Shown one piece after another: positions 38,668 through 45,892 of a stretch of 45,892 nucleotides of DNA. How positions within the stretch are numbered: the stretch's first letter is position 1; each line of letters opens with the position of its first letter. Origin of the DNA: a virus; the IMG/VR virus record IMGVR_UViG_3300009296_000003, positions 1-45,892 of that record; one strand, given 5' to 3'. The notes below the pieces were generated by a model that was not told the DNA's origin, made no database searches, and was given only the letters and a program-made list of their open reading frames with translations. A program made the position numbers and the translations under genes.

Positions 38668-39608
38668 GGTCGTGCCTCAAGATTGTTCGTGGGGTGCGTA
38701 TGCGTCACGATATTGGTCAACTGCGGCAGGGTTGGCAACGTGGTGTAAACACGCACGTCATCAAGTGTGCCGAGGAAATAATAGGGGTAGCTTGCCCAGC
38801 AGGAACGTCCGATTGCCGCCGAGTCCACACCGGCAGTCAGGAAGTATTGGTGCATCCATTTCGTGTATGCCGCGCCGAGATCATAGGCATCCCCGCCGCC
38901 AACCCCATTGATGTAGAGTTTTGTTTTTGTCCCATCCTGAAGCCACGCAAGGTGATACCACGTCCCCGCCGTGAACGTGTAGGCGTCTGAATCGCGGTAC
39001 ATCCATGTCCCATTGGTCTGTGCCCATCCCGCGTATGATGTTTTCAGCACGGTGTGCAGGTCCATGTTGTAGATGTCGCCTCCGATTTTACCAAGACTGA
39101 ACACGGTGCCGGGATTTGCCCCTGCGCCCGATATTTTCACCCATGCCATGACCGCGCCGGATGTGCAATCAAGTCCGTTTGTGCCTCCAAGCATCCACTG
39201 AGTCGTACCGTTGAAAGAATATGCGTGTTCAACGCGACCCTCGCTGTTTGTGCCAGTGATAACCTGCGCCGGTCCATTTGTCGCGTAGGGCTTGAGCGCC
39301 ATGTGATTTGACGCCGTACCCACGTCCAGCGTGGATGTCGCGTTGGTGCCCTCCATGTCCCAGACAGAGACGCGTCCAGATGCCGTATCGGTCCAGTATG
39401 GTGAAGACGCCGCATGGCTGTACCATGCCCACTGCCCACTCGGGCCGATGATGTTCCCAGCCTGCGCCGTGAGGGAGCAAGCGAGCAGGACCACGTAGTA
39501 GGGTAGCCAGTGCCCGCTCCGGACGCGCCGGATCATGATACGCATCCCGTGATACCCCAGCCACGCGCCAAGCACTATAGACGAGCCTATGAGGAAGACT
39601 TCAGTCAT
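38664..39608 (-). CDS. Membrane-anchored LamG/ConA-like lectin protein (314 aa)
   Basis: ATG 39608 follows GGAG six nt upstream; the longer frame to 39701 overlaps the spike gene. Two hydrophobic segments (about 2-18 and 36-50) precede a LamG-like jelly-roll: VWDMEGTNATSTLDVG, YSFNGTTQWM, AVMAWVKI, GTWYHLAWLQDG and LGTLDDVRVY. Such domains bind glycans. Membrane helices on a lectin suggest display on the host envelope or a virion membrane contact, rather than a classic tail fibre. Confidence 0.75.
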   Translation of the reverse strand: MTEVFLIGSSIVLGAWLGYHGMRIMIRRVRSGHWLPYYVVLLACSLTAQAGNIIGPSGQWAWYSHAASSPYWTDTASGRVSVWDMEGTNATSTLDVGTASNHMALKPYATNGPAQVITGTNSEGRVEHAYSFNGTTQWMLGGTNGLDCTSGAVMAWVKISGAGANPGTVFSLGKIGGDIYNMDLHTVLKTSYAGWAQTNGTWMYRDSDAYTFTAGTWYHLAWLQDGTKTKLYINGVGGGDAYDLGAAYTKWMHQYFLTAGVDSAAIGRSCWASYPYYFLGTLDDVRVYTTLPTLPQLTNIVTHTHPTNNLEARP

Positions 39609-39609
39609 G

Positions 39610-42558
39610 CTATTCTCCGAAATATTGAATCGTTGCCCAGAAGTTTGTACACGTCGCGCCGCGTTGCCGCAGCTTATACCCGCTTGTCCTGTTCGCCGCA
39701 TTGGTCTGCGCCGTCCATGTCGTGCTGCTCATACCGGTGGCAGGCAGGACGAAAGAACCATTAGTTGTGAGCGTCATGCTGTTGGTCGCAAAGGAAACGA
39801 CATCGAGCGTAACCGTCGATGCGAATGAGCCGCCCCAGATTTTGTAGTACTTCCCCGCACTGGGCCTGAAGCCGAACTTCGTGATGTTGAACACGTTCTG
39901 GGTCACAGGCCCGCCGAGGTCGAAGTATTTGAATGACTGTGGCCCGGACGGGGTGTTGGCAAGCGCATACGGCTTGGTTTCTCGCAAACAATTGTTTCCA
40001 TAGATAAGGTTCGTTACGGACGAGGCATCTTCCTGTATCCCCGCAGTGTCGTGTCCAAGACTGATATTGTTCGCCACGAGGTTCGGCAACGTGCCGCCAG
40101 TTATGATATGGATTCCGCGTTCGGATAAATTCGCCAAACTAGTGCAATAATTCCCAACCACAGTTGCGCCAGATTTGACCTGTATATCGTTGTAGGTGTT
40201 CCCGTTTGCGTAGACATAGTTTCCCATCACCTGTCCGCCATCATTGACTTGTATACCATGTCCTGTACACACCCACACATAGTTGCCAATGGCACTTGCC
40301 CCGCTGTTCAGGTATATACCGGCAGTTGATGCTGCCGTAACCCAACAAGAGTTTACGGTAGTGCCAAGCCCGATCGCCCCTATTCCATATGTGCCTCCCG
40401 ACACGTAACAGATATTCACCCTGCTGTACTTTACGGCGACTCCGTATCCATCGTTGGCCGATAAGCTACAGTCAGACACGGTGTTTTGCTGACCCGCGAG
40501 AGATATGCCGTCGTCATCGCAGTTCTCGACCCGAGAGCCGGTTATTCGCCAGCCAAGTTGCTGGTCGTTTGAACTACCACGGATGCCGTCATTGTCAGAT
40601 GCGGAAATGTAAACATGCTCTATTCTGATGAAATCCTCATTCGCACTCGCCCCGTTGATGATGTCAAACGCCGTCACGCCCGCCTTGTTGCCCCTGAGCT
40701 GCATATCCTTGATTGTCGTGTTCGCAAACCCACCAAGCTGGATCAGGTGGTTCGTCTGATTCGGCGCATTCAGCACCGTGCCCCACCCCGCGCCACGCAA
40801 GGTCAGGTTGGATGTAGGTATCGTTATCGTGATATTCGAGCAATTGTATATCCCCGCAGGCATGTAGATTTCGTCGCCCGCGTTTGCCAGTGCCAGTGCC
40901 GCCTTGATGCCCGTGCCGCTGAGGTTTGTCACGCAGATGGACTTCCATTCCAAGTAAGCCAAGTCGTTGGTGGCCACGCCGCCGCTACTCGCGGGCAGGT
41001 TTGTCAGGCCGGAGCCATCGCCAACAAAGAGGGCGTTGCTCTGCGTGTTACCCCAACAGTCCACGTTACCCGATGTACTATCAAAGGACCATCCACGCAG
41101 ACCATCCACCTTTCTCAGCGAGAACTTACTGCCTGCCCCAGTATATGTTTTGGGATGAACAATGATTTCACCAGCAACATTGAAGGCAAGTCCTTCTTCG
41201 GCATTGCGGGTAAGCAGAATACCGCCGTCTGAACCGGTTTCACCAGAAGTCATAGCCGAAAGTATCATAGATTTTAGGTTGGTTGCGCTAGGTCGCAGTC
41301 CCGGTATTTGGACTTCAGTAATGTCACCAGTTTCCGAATACAAAAAGGACTTTGCTCGTATCGTTCCACCATTCGTCTGCCCGCCCGCGTTGTACATGTC
41401 CAGCGCCCGCACACGCGCATTGGTGAGGCTCGCCCCGCCCATGTTCACGCCCCCGCTCAACGTCAGTTTGTTCGTAGCCGTGGCCCCGCGATTCGCCACC
41501 GTTTGAAGCGTGTCGGATTCGGCAGTCAGCCAAGGCGCATTTGTGATGTTCGCGCCGTTGCGATACCACGCGCCCTGCTGTCCATCGAATGTGCCGGTCC
41601 AGTCGCCGGTTGTGGTCAGGTTCGTCAGGTTCACGCCATTGTTCACTGCCAGCACTTGCAGGTCCGCATCGAGCCGCGCATTCGCCACCGTGCCGGTCAG
41701 TTGTGCCGCGTCGTGATAACCCTGTGCCGCTATCCATGTCGGGCTGATCCAGTTGGTGTTGAACGTCACCCTCACCAAGTTGCCCACCTTCGCCACCTGA
41801 TTACTCGTGGACTGAACCGCAGGCAGGACGTTGGTCAGGGCACCGACCGCGTTGCGCACGGCGGAGGTGGATAGGCCAACAATCGGAACAGGACCAGTGC
41901 CACTGGTTATGGTAAGCAATCCACCCGACACAGTAACTGCGGTTATGTCTCCGGCTATTGAATCTCCCCAATAGTAACTGTATCGACTGGTGGCGAAAAG
42001 GGTTTGTCCAGCAGTGGGTGAATTGGTGGGAAGCAACATGAATGGCCAATTGGTAAACGTGCCAGTGAAAGTATATCCAGCGCCTCCGTTGATCTGAATT
42101 GTAGTAGGAAGAGCCGCTGAAGCATTGATCTCGGGAGAACGATTGATGGTAATAAGTCCACGACAGTATGAAACTGGAACTGAGCCTGTTTCCACGAGGA
42201 CTACGGCATACCACTTGTCTACGGGGCGACTAAAGCTGTTGGTGGCTGGATAGAAGTCTATGGTACTGTTACTGGCAATGCCAGACACGGTGGTTAGCGA
42301 ACCGGTGACGGTGGTCATTGCGGACTGACTGTCGTCCTTGGCGAACTTGAACTTATACGTATACCCCCTGGCATCCCAGTAGTTGGTGCCAGACTTCATG
42401 GTAGCCCTTACGATAGGGCGATTCATGACGGCGGTATCTACGTGAAATTGGTTTCCCTTCTGCTGAATGTCGCAAGAGATGTCTTTGCGAGGACGTTCTC
42501 CGTAAAGGGAAACAACGGAGACCAAGAGAGACAAGACTACTGAAGCGAATCGACGCAT
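39610..42558 (-). CDS. Parallel beta-helix tailspike-like protein with Sec signal peptide (982 aa)
   Basis: GGAGG precedes the ATG. The N-terminus is a Sec signal peptide (basic, then VVLSLLVSVVSL). The middle (about 200-560) has repeated Asn/Thr-rich strand turns and short Gly motifs, and residues about 560-880 show the right-handed beta-helix pattern (repeated Gly-Ile and Asn ladders: GDEIYMPAGIYN, DDGISLAG, NDGYGVAV). The C-terminus is again strand-rich. Beta-helix spikes cleave or bind surface polysaccharide. A cleavable export signal is not expected for a normal virion spike. Confidence 0.75.
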   Translation of the reverse strand: MRRFASVVLSLLVSVVSLYGERPRKDISCDIQQKGNQFHVDTAVMNRPIVRATMKSGTNYWDARGYTYKFKFAKDDSQSAMTTVTGSLTTVSGIASNSTIDFYPATNSFSRPVDKWYAVVLVETGSVPVSYCRGLITINRSPEINASAALPTTIQINGGAGYTFTGTFTNWPFMLLPTNSPTAGQTLFATSRYSYYWGDSIAGDITAVTVSGGLLTITSGTGPVPIVGLSTSAVRNAVGALTNVLPAVQSTSNQVAKVGNLVRVTFNTNWISPTWIAAQGYHDAAQLTGTVANARLDADLQVLAVNNGVNLTNLTTTGDWTGTFDGQQGAWYRNGANITNAPWLTAESDTLQTVANRGATATNKLTLSGGVNMGGASLTNARVRALDMYNAGGQTNGGTIRAKSFLYSETGDITEVQIPGLRPSATNLKSMILSAMTSGETGSDGGILLTRNAEEGLAFNVAGEIIVHPKTYTGAGSKFSLRKVDGLRGWSFDSTSGNVDCWGNTQSNALFVGDGSGLTNLPASSGGVATNDLAYLEWKSICVTNLSGTGIKAALALANAGDEIYMPAGIYNCSNITITIPTSNLTLRGAGWGTVLNAPNQTNHLIQLGGFANTTIKDMQLRGNKAGVTAFDIINGASANEDFIRIEHVYISASDNDGIRGSSNDQQLGWRITGSRVENCDDDGISLAGQQNTVSDCSLSANDGYGVAVKYSRVNICYVSGGTYGIGAIGLGTTVNSCWVTAASTAGIYLNSGASAIGNYVWVCTGHGIQVNDGGQVMGNYVYANGNTYNDIQVKSGATVVGNYCTSLANLSERGIHIITGGTLPNLVANNISLGHDTAGIQEDASSVTNLIYGNNCLRETKPYALANTPSGPQSFKYFDLGGPVTQNVFNITKFGFRPSAGKYYKIWGGSFASTVTLDVVSFATNSMTLTTNGSFVLPATGMSSTTWTAQTNAANRTSGYKLRQRGATCTNFWATIQYFGE

Positions 42559-42573
42559 AACTCACCTCCGGCC

Positions 42574-42611
42574 AAAGAAACTCAGGCGACAGACTGGGTC
42601 TGCCGCCTGAG
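42574..42611 (-). terminator. Rho-independent terminator (- strand)
   Basis: Hairpin 42581-42611 has arms CTCAGGCG/CGCCTGAG with an inner CAGAC/GTCTG pair set and one mismatch. On the - strand it is followed by TTTCTTT (42580-42574). It lies after the gene ending at 42623 and before the spike gene, so it would separate these transcription units. Confidence 0.75.
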
Positions 42612-42622
42612 AAGTTTACTGC

Positions 42623-43135
42623 CTATCGCAAGCCAGTGATGATGACGTACAGGTTCGTGTCGGTAAAGGACAGATTGATCTTGTCCCCGTGATTGAAGAA
42701 CACATTAGCAGGGAAATCTTCTATTTCCACTAATGTCACATGAGTATCGTTGGTCGTAGTCGCAGAATCCAACTGATTTGTGAGCAAAACTGAAACTGTA
42801 TTAGTTACGTTCCAGATGTAGTTCGTTTCAATCAGGGTACCCTCAAAGTTGGTCGTTACCAAGTTGCCTTGGTACTGATTGGATTTGAGCGTCCTTACGC
42901 GAGAAATGGTGGCAACGTTCGTCACTGTTGCGTCCGGAAAGTATTCCACGGACGCCAAACGCCACTCAATTGCGTAGTCGTTTGTTATGACGCACGAACC
43001 ACCAGTGACCTTCTTGGTAATGCGAATCAGATCGTCTGACTCGGAGTCCCAATCAGAATCCTGCCCGAGAACTGCACCAGCACAGACCGCCATCGCTGCG
43101 GCAAGCGACATTAGGATTTTATTCCACTTACCCAT
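42623..43135 (-). CDS. Exported protein with signal peptide (170 aa)
   Basis: ATG 43135 follows GGAGG at 6 nt; a longer frame to 43189 is rejected. The N-terminus has Lys residues and a hydrophobic run (MSLAAAMAVCAGAVLGQ) ending near an AXG-type cleavage site. The mature protein is beta-rich, with Asn/Thr and repeated ETN/TN turns and no enzyme motif. It is followed by a terminator. Likely a secreted or surface protein. Confidence 0.65.
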   Translation of the reverse strand: MGKWNKILMSLAAAMAVCAGAVLGQDSDWDSESDDLIRITKKVTGGSCVITNDYAIEWRLASVEYFPDATVTNVATISRVRTLKSNQYQGNLVTTNFEGTLIETNYIWNVTNTVSVLLTNQLDSATTTNDTHVTLVEIEDFPANVFFNHGDKINLSFTDTNLYVIITGLR

Positions 43136-43154
43136 GCCACGCCTCCATTCGGAA

Positions 43155-43184
43155 GACGGGAGCGCCAAGAAAGACGCCCCCGTC
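43155..43184 (-). other. Hairpin between two late genes
   Basis: GACGGG (43155-43160) plus GCG pairs with CGC plus CCCGTC (43175-43184) across one mismatch; the loop is 10 nt. On the - strand only two T residues follow, so termination is weak at best. It may slow transcription or protect RNA ends between the 260-aa gene and the 170-aa gene. Confidence 0.5.
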
Positions 43185-43193
43185 CGCATTGAC

Positions 43194-43976
43194 TTAATAT
43201 TCGGCCTGAACCGTACGAACCACGAGGTAGGTGGTAGAGGCTGTGAGGTCCGAGCTAGACACCTCGATCAGCAGCGGACCACGATACGTAGCCGCATCGT
43301 TCATGTCGTCGTTGACATACGCCGTCAGCGTGTCTTCAACTGCCGTGAACTGAAGCAGAACCGTCTCGTCAGTGGCGTCAGTGTCATCTGGATCGCGAGA
43401 CACTGTAACGGTACCAGCGGTAGCTCCGTTAATCACTCCAGCAATACCAAGGAGCTTCATGCGCCCAGAGTCACACGCTTCAGGAATACCAATGCGCATG
43501 GCCATGTAGTACACTTCGCTCACGTCACGATACAGAACGTTCATGTAGTCTTCCCGAATGTCAGTCTCGGTCAGATCAACGAAATCGTTCGTTGTCAGGG
43601 GGTAGTCTGCGGCAGCATGAAGTCTGCGAGCAGAGATACCCGGAATGAGGTTGAGGGCCGTGATCAGAGCACCGAGGGTAGCCGTTACGGTCGTTGGCGA
43701 ATTCCCCGTCACTCCATCGTAGTTGTACGTTGTTACCGTGGCATTCGAGCCATCATTATCAACATACGTCCTCTTGATCGCAACGCGCAGAGTGTTGCTT
43801 CCACCACCGCCATCGTTGTCGATTGTCAGTGTGCACTTTGTATACTGCACAGTGGGCAGTTCGCTGGCTATAGGCGTATGCGAATACTTGATCTGCAACA
43901 TTGGCAGTGCTGTATCGGCATGCGTCAACCTGTCTGCTCGAACTTCTTGAATTACAGAATTACTTACACAGTTCAT
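43194..43976 (-). CDS. Structural protein, beta-rich (260 aa)
   Basis: The N-terminal 30 residues are polar without a signal peptide. The rest is strand-rich with Thr/Val/Asp and a Gly-rich turn (NDGGGGSN). A block near 130-160 (TDIREDYMNVLYRD) is helical. The ribosome site before the ATG is weak. It lies two genes from the capsid-like end; a head decoration or tail protein is plausible, but no family is recognised. Confidence 0.55.
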   Translation of the reverse strand: MNCVSNSVIQEVRADRLTHADTALPMLQIKYSHTPIASELPTVQYTKCTLTIDNDGGGGSNTLRVAIKRTYVDNDGSNATVTTYNYDGVTGNSPTTVTATLGALITALNLIPGISARRLHAAADYPLTTNDFVDLTETDIREDYMNVLYRDVSEVYYMAMRIGIPEACDSGRMKLLGIAGVINGATAGTVTVSRDPDDTDATDETVLLQFTAVEDTLTAYVNDDMNDAATYRGPLLIEVSSSDLTASTTYLVVRTVQAEY

Positions 43977-44004
43977 CGAACACCATCTTTCTTTTAGTTC
44001 AAAG

Positions 44005-44029
44005 GGGGACAGGCACCTTACCAGTCCCC
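44005..44029 (+). repeat. REP-like palindrome GGGGAC...GTCCCC
   Basis: GGGGAC (44005-44010) pairs with GTCCCC (44024-44029) around AGGCACCTTACCA, in the gap between the 342-aa and 260-aa genes. The GGGACAGGCACC/AGTCCCC wording resembles a REP-type palindrome I recall from several bacterial genomes, usually tied to RAYT transposases; this resemblance is from memory. No transposase is nearby. On the - strand a short T-run (CCCCCTTTG) follows, so it might also act as a terminator. Confidence 0.45.
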
Positions 44030-44044
44030 ACAGTTTTCAATCAA

Positions 44045-45073
44045 TTACCGAGTACCAACAGCTACCCATCGCAGACTCTTTCCGGCTTCTCCGGCTGCCG
44101 TAAACCCATTGGTTGTAGGCGAACTGAAGTATGGAACAGTCGTGGTTGATTCAGCAGCTCCAATAACTATAGAAGGAACAGCAGTGAACCAACTCGCAAA
44201 CGCAACGACCTGGCTATTTGTGCAGGTTCCCCTGTCTATCGCAAGCCTCGTTGTCGCATGATTGCCAACAACGACCTGTACGCCGTCGTCCTGAAGGCTA
44301 CCAACATTGTCTATGACAGACTCCGTGGTTCTGAGCGTATTGGCGTCAACGTTCTTCGTGATCGCGCCATTTGAGTACCTGATATCAGCCGTTGTGAACG
44401 TCTCGCACAGGTCCATGTCGATGCCGTATATAATGGTCGAAGCATCTGTCCCTAACTTAAGGACGACAGACGAACTTTCTGTACCATCTCCAACAGCTTC
44501 AACAAACAGACCTTCCAAACCACCAACAGTTCCGCTCGTATAGTTCTTGGCCTTGATATGAGCGCCACGACCACTTACGGCAGCGTTGTTGGTAAGCCTG
44601 TTGATGTAACGTACTTCCAGCGCGGAGTCAAATCCGCCAGGAGAATACGTTGCAGCAGCCGGTGTGGTGCGCCCAAAGGACATCATAACGCCATAGGTCA
44701 AGTTGCTTGCGCTACTAAACCCATACGCTGCGGTGCCTGACGCTTCGCCAATGACCAGCAGGTTGACGCGAGTAGCAACAGCCTTTGCCGTAGCCGTGCC
44801 GGGTGTATACAGGTGCTCTGTAAACGTCCCAGAACCAGCGCTATCAATCGACCAATCTGTTCCGCCTGCGTTCAGTGCCGCGATGATAGCAGGAATGTCC
44901 GTAACAGTCAGGGCGTTCATTGCGTTATTCATCTGGTCAAAGAACTGAATTCGAGGCATGTTCTTAAGCACGGCAGATGCTGTCTGCGTGATGTCTGCGC
45001 TGTATGCAACAGGCGCAAACGCCACAGCAAGCACTACCAGTGCTGATACTGCATATGTGATCAACTTCTTCAT
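44045..45073 (-). CDS. Exported protein with Sec signal peptide (342 aa)
   Basis: The N-terminus MKKLITYAVSALVVLAVAFA is a textbook Sec signal ending at AYSA-D. GGAGG and GAGGAA lie just upstream of the ATG. The mature protein is strand-rich with Thr/Ala/Gly turns, no Cys pairs and no known enzyme motif; its C-terminal half (GVQVVVGNHATT...) is fibre-like. It is the second gene after the capsid end, an unusual place for a secreted protein. Confidence 0.7.
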   Translation of the reverse strand: MKKLITYAVSALVVLAVAFAPVAYSADITQTASAVLKNMPRIQFFDQMNNAMNALTVTDIPAIIAALNAGGTDWSIDSAGSGTFTEHLYTPGTATAKAVATRVNLLVIGEASGTAAYGFSSASNLTYGVMMSFGRTTPAAATYSPGGFDSALEVRYINRLTNNAAVSGRGAHIKAKNYTSGTVGGLEGLFVEAVGDGTESSSVVLKLGTDASTIIYGIDMDLCETFTTADIRYSNGAITKNVDANTLRTTESVIDNVGSLQDDGVQVVVGNHATTRLAIDRGTCTNSQVVAFASWFTAVPSIVIGAAESTTTVPYFSSPTTNGFTAAGEAGKSLRWVAVGTR

Positions 45074-45089
45074 TTCCTCTGTACCTCCG

Positions 45090-45518
45090 TTATATCGAAC
45101 AGTTATTCATGATGACAGCGATAAGTTCGTCGGGGTCACGGGTGGATGGTTGAATCTGATTCTCAACCAAAGCATCACCCGAAACGATGGCCCTCAACTG
45201 AGGAACCGACATTTCCCTAAGGATGCGCAGTAGGTCAGCCCTACCCTTGACATCCTCAACAGGCAATGCCTTCCCAACAATAAACAAGTCACGCCCCAGG
45301 CGGCCACAATTTCTCATGGCCTGTGATAGTTTACGTTCCTTGTCATTGGACAGGTCAAATTCCTTGCGGTACTCATTAAACTTCACCGCATAGGACTGAC
45401 CGTCTACCTGAACTATTACGGTATGCTGCGAGAAAGCGCGAGATACCCAAACCTCACGCTGATCCTTGGCCTCTGCGACCTTTGCATCAATCACTTTCCC
45501 GACAGACTTATCGCTCAT
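45090..45518 (-). CDS. Hypothetical structural protein (142 aa)
   Basis: The protein is mixed helical and strand-like: helix 5-20, strands 28-50 (HTVIVQVDGQSYAVKFN), helices 57-75 and 95-120. AAAGG lies upstream of the ATG. Its place directly after the probable capsid protein suits a capsid decoration, head-completion or assembly factor. Family not recognised. Confidence 0.55.
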   Translation of the reverse strand: MSDKSVGKVIDAKVAEAKDQREVWVSRAFSQHTVIVQVDGQSYAVKFNEYRKEFDLSNDKERKLSQAMRNCGRLGRDLFIVGKALPVEDVKGRADLLRILREMSVPQLRAIVSGDALVENQIQPSTRDPDELIAVIMNNCSI

Positions 45519-45537
45519 GACTTAACCTTTTCTACCC

Positions 45538-45892
45538 TTATCGGGTGATTATCGGCTGTCCGGCACCACGGATGATACCCATGGTTTCCTGATGCTTGAG
45601 AATCAGGCTGAAGCTGCCAATGTAGGCATCTTCCCTGTACATAACCGACTTGTTGTCCTGAATGTTCTGAATCCACTGGAAGTCCAGCCCGTTGTAGTGA
45701 GCGCCTTCAATGTGCGCCATATCCAACAGGAAACCCCAGTCGCCCAGACCTTCGTTAGTGCCGAGACCATAACGGTCCAGCATGCAGTTCACTGTGTATC
45801 CACCGTCGGTCGTGATGGGATAAACCCTGGTCCCGAGTGACGGCTCAAAATACGGCTCAACCGCCTGCATTTTGGTATCCCGAACCATGCGC
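45538..45892 (-). CDS. Probable major capsid protein, C-terminal part (5' end outside window)
   Basis: The frame stays open to the right edge, so at least 118 codons of a longer protein are present; an internal Met lies at 45888. The strand-rich end (YPITTDGGYTVNCMLDRYG, then LDMAHIEGAHYN, MYREDAYIGSFSLILKHQETMGII) resembles the last beta strands of a HK97-fold capsid protein. Position at the head of the late genes supports it, but the main domain is outside the window. Confidence 0.5.
   Translation of the reverse strand, partial: RMVRDTKMQAVEPYFEPSLGTRVYPITTDGGYTVNCMLDRYGLGTNEGLGDWGFLLDMAHIEGAHYNGLDFQWIQNIQDNKSVMYREDAYIGSFSLILKHQETMGIIRGAGQPIITR

Noticed and set aside
38579-38680. Longer start for the 303-aa lipoprotein
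   Set aside because: It would overlap the 30-aa mini-gene and lacks a ribosome site; GTG 38578 has GGAGG.
1-45892. tRNA genes, integrase, attachment sites
   Set aside because: None was recognised; absence cannot be proven by eye.

Overview
The window reads as the interior of a tailed-phage (Caudoviricetes) genome. It has phage-type replication and recombination genes, a phage Dam methylase, and on the other strand a virion-like block with a probable capsid-protein tail end, tail and spike proteins and a 2,439-residue polyvalent protein. There is no integrase, terminase, portal or DNA polymerase in the window, so lifestyle and packaging type cannot be read here. The host is not identified. 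Several proteins carry Sec signal peptides or lipoboxes, and one LamG and one beta-helix protein are predicted to be exported. This suggests a diderm (Gram-negative) host; the Thr/Asn-rich spike style is loosely like Verrucomicrobiota/Kiritimatiellota elements, but that is only an impression.

Layout. Positions 1-19748 are all on the + strand: short, tightly packed genes, many joined by ATGA or GTGA stop/start overlaps and preceded by AGGAGG-type ribosome sites. In order: (a) a heptapeptide-repeat protein, a DnaJ-type Cys-rich protein and a SWIM zinc-finger/PolX nucleotidyltransferase fusion; (b) 1587-6923, a candidate amide-bond-forming system made of two zinc-ribbon/Amidoligase_2-like ligases, an N-terminal-Cys (Ntn) glutamine-amidotransferase-like protein and an ATP-grasp ligase, with a repeated palindrome before two of its genes; (c) 6940-8622, small membrane and repeat proteins including 19 perfect hexapeptide repeats; (d) 8537-12625, many small zinc-binding and membrane proteins, Dam methylase, metallophosphoesterase and a lipoprotein; (e) 12641-12809, a non-coding stretch with three back-to-back hairpins and a G-tract cluster; (f) 12816-19689, the DNA metabolism block: DnaB helicase, a candidate SSB, a RecB-like nuclease, a DUF4406/dNTP-diphosphohydrolase-like fusion, a Holliday-junction-resolvase-like nuclease, a DnaQ-like exonuclease and an HNH nuclease.

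Positions 19734-45892 are all on the - strand, converging on the first block with a 15-nt overlap. Read in transcription order (right to left): probable capsid C-terminus, small structural proteins, signal-peptide proteins, a beta-helix spike, a membrane-anchored LamG protein, an envelope/lysis-like group (30-aa membrane peptide, lipoprotein, 45-aa lipoprotein, papain-like peptidase, membrane protein, DUF1353-like protein), candidate adaptor and tail proteins, a glycosyltransferase, an 899-aa helical protein and the giant polyvalent protein with HExxH peptidase and ADP-ribosyltransferase-like signatures.

The early block would supply replication, recombination and nucleotide control. The amidoligase set probably makes or modifies an amino-acid or peptide conjugate on an unknown target. 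The late block builds the virion and appears to place several proteins in the host envelope. No gene-free stretch exceeds 300 bases; the longest are 12626-12815 and 12260-12406, both described as features.
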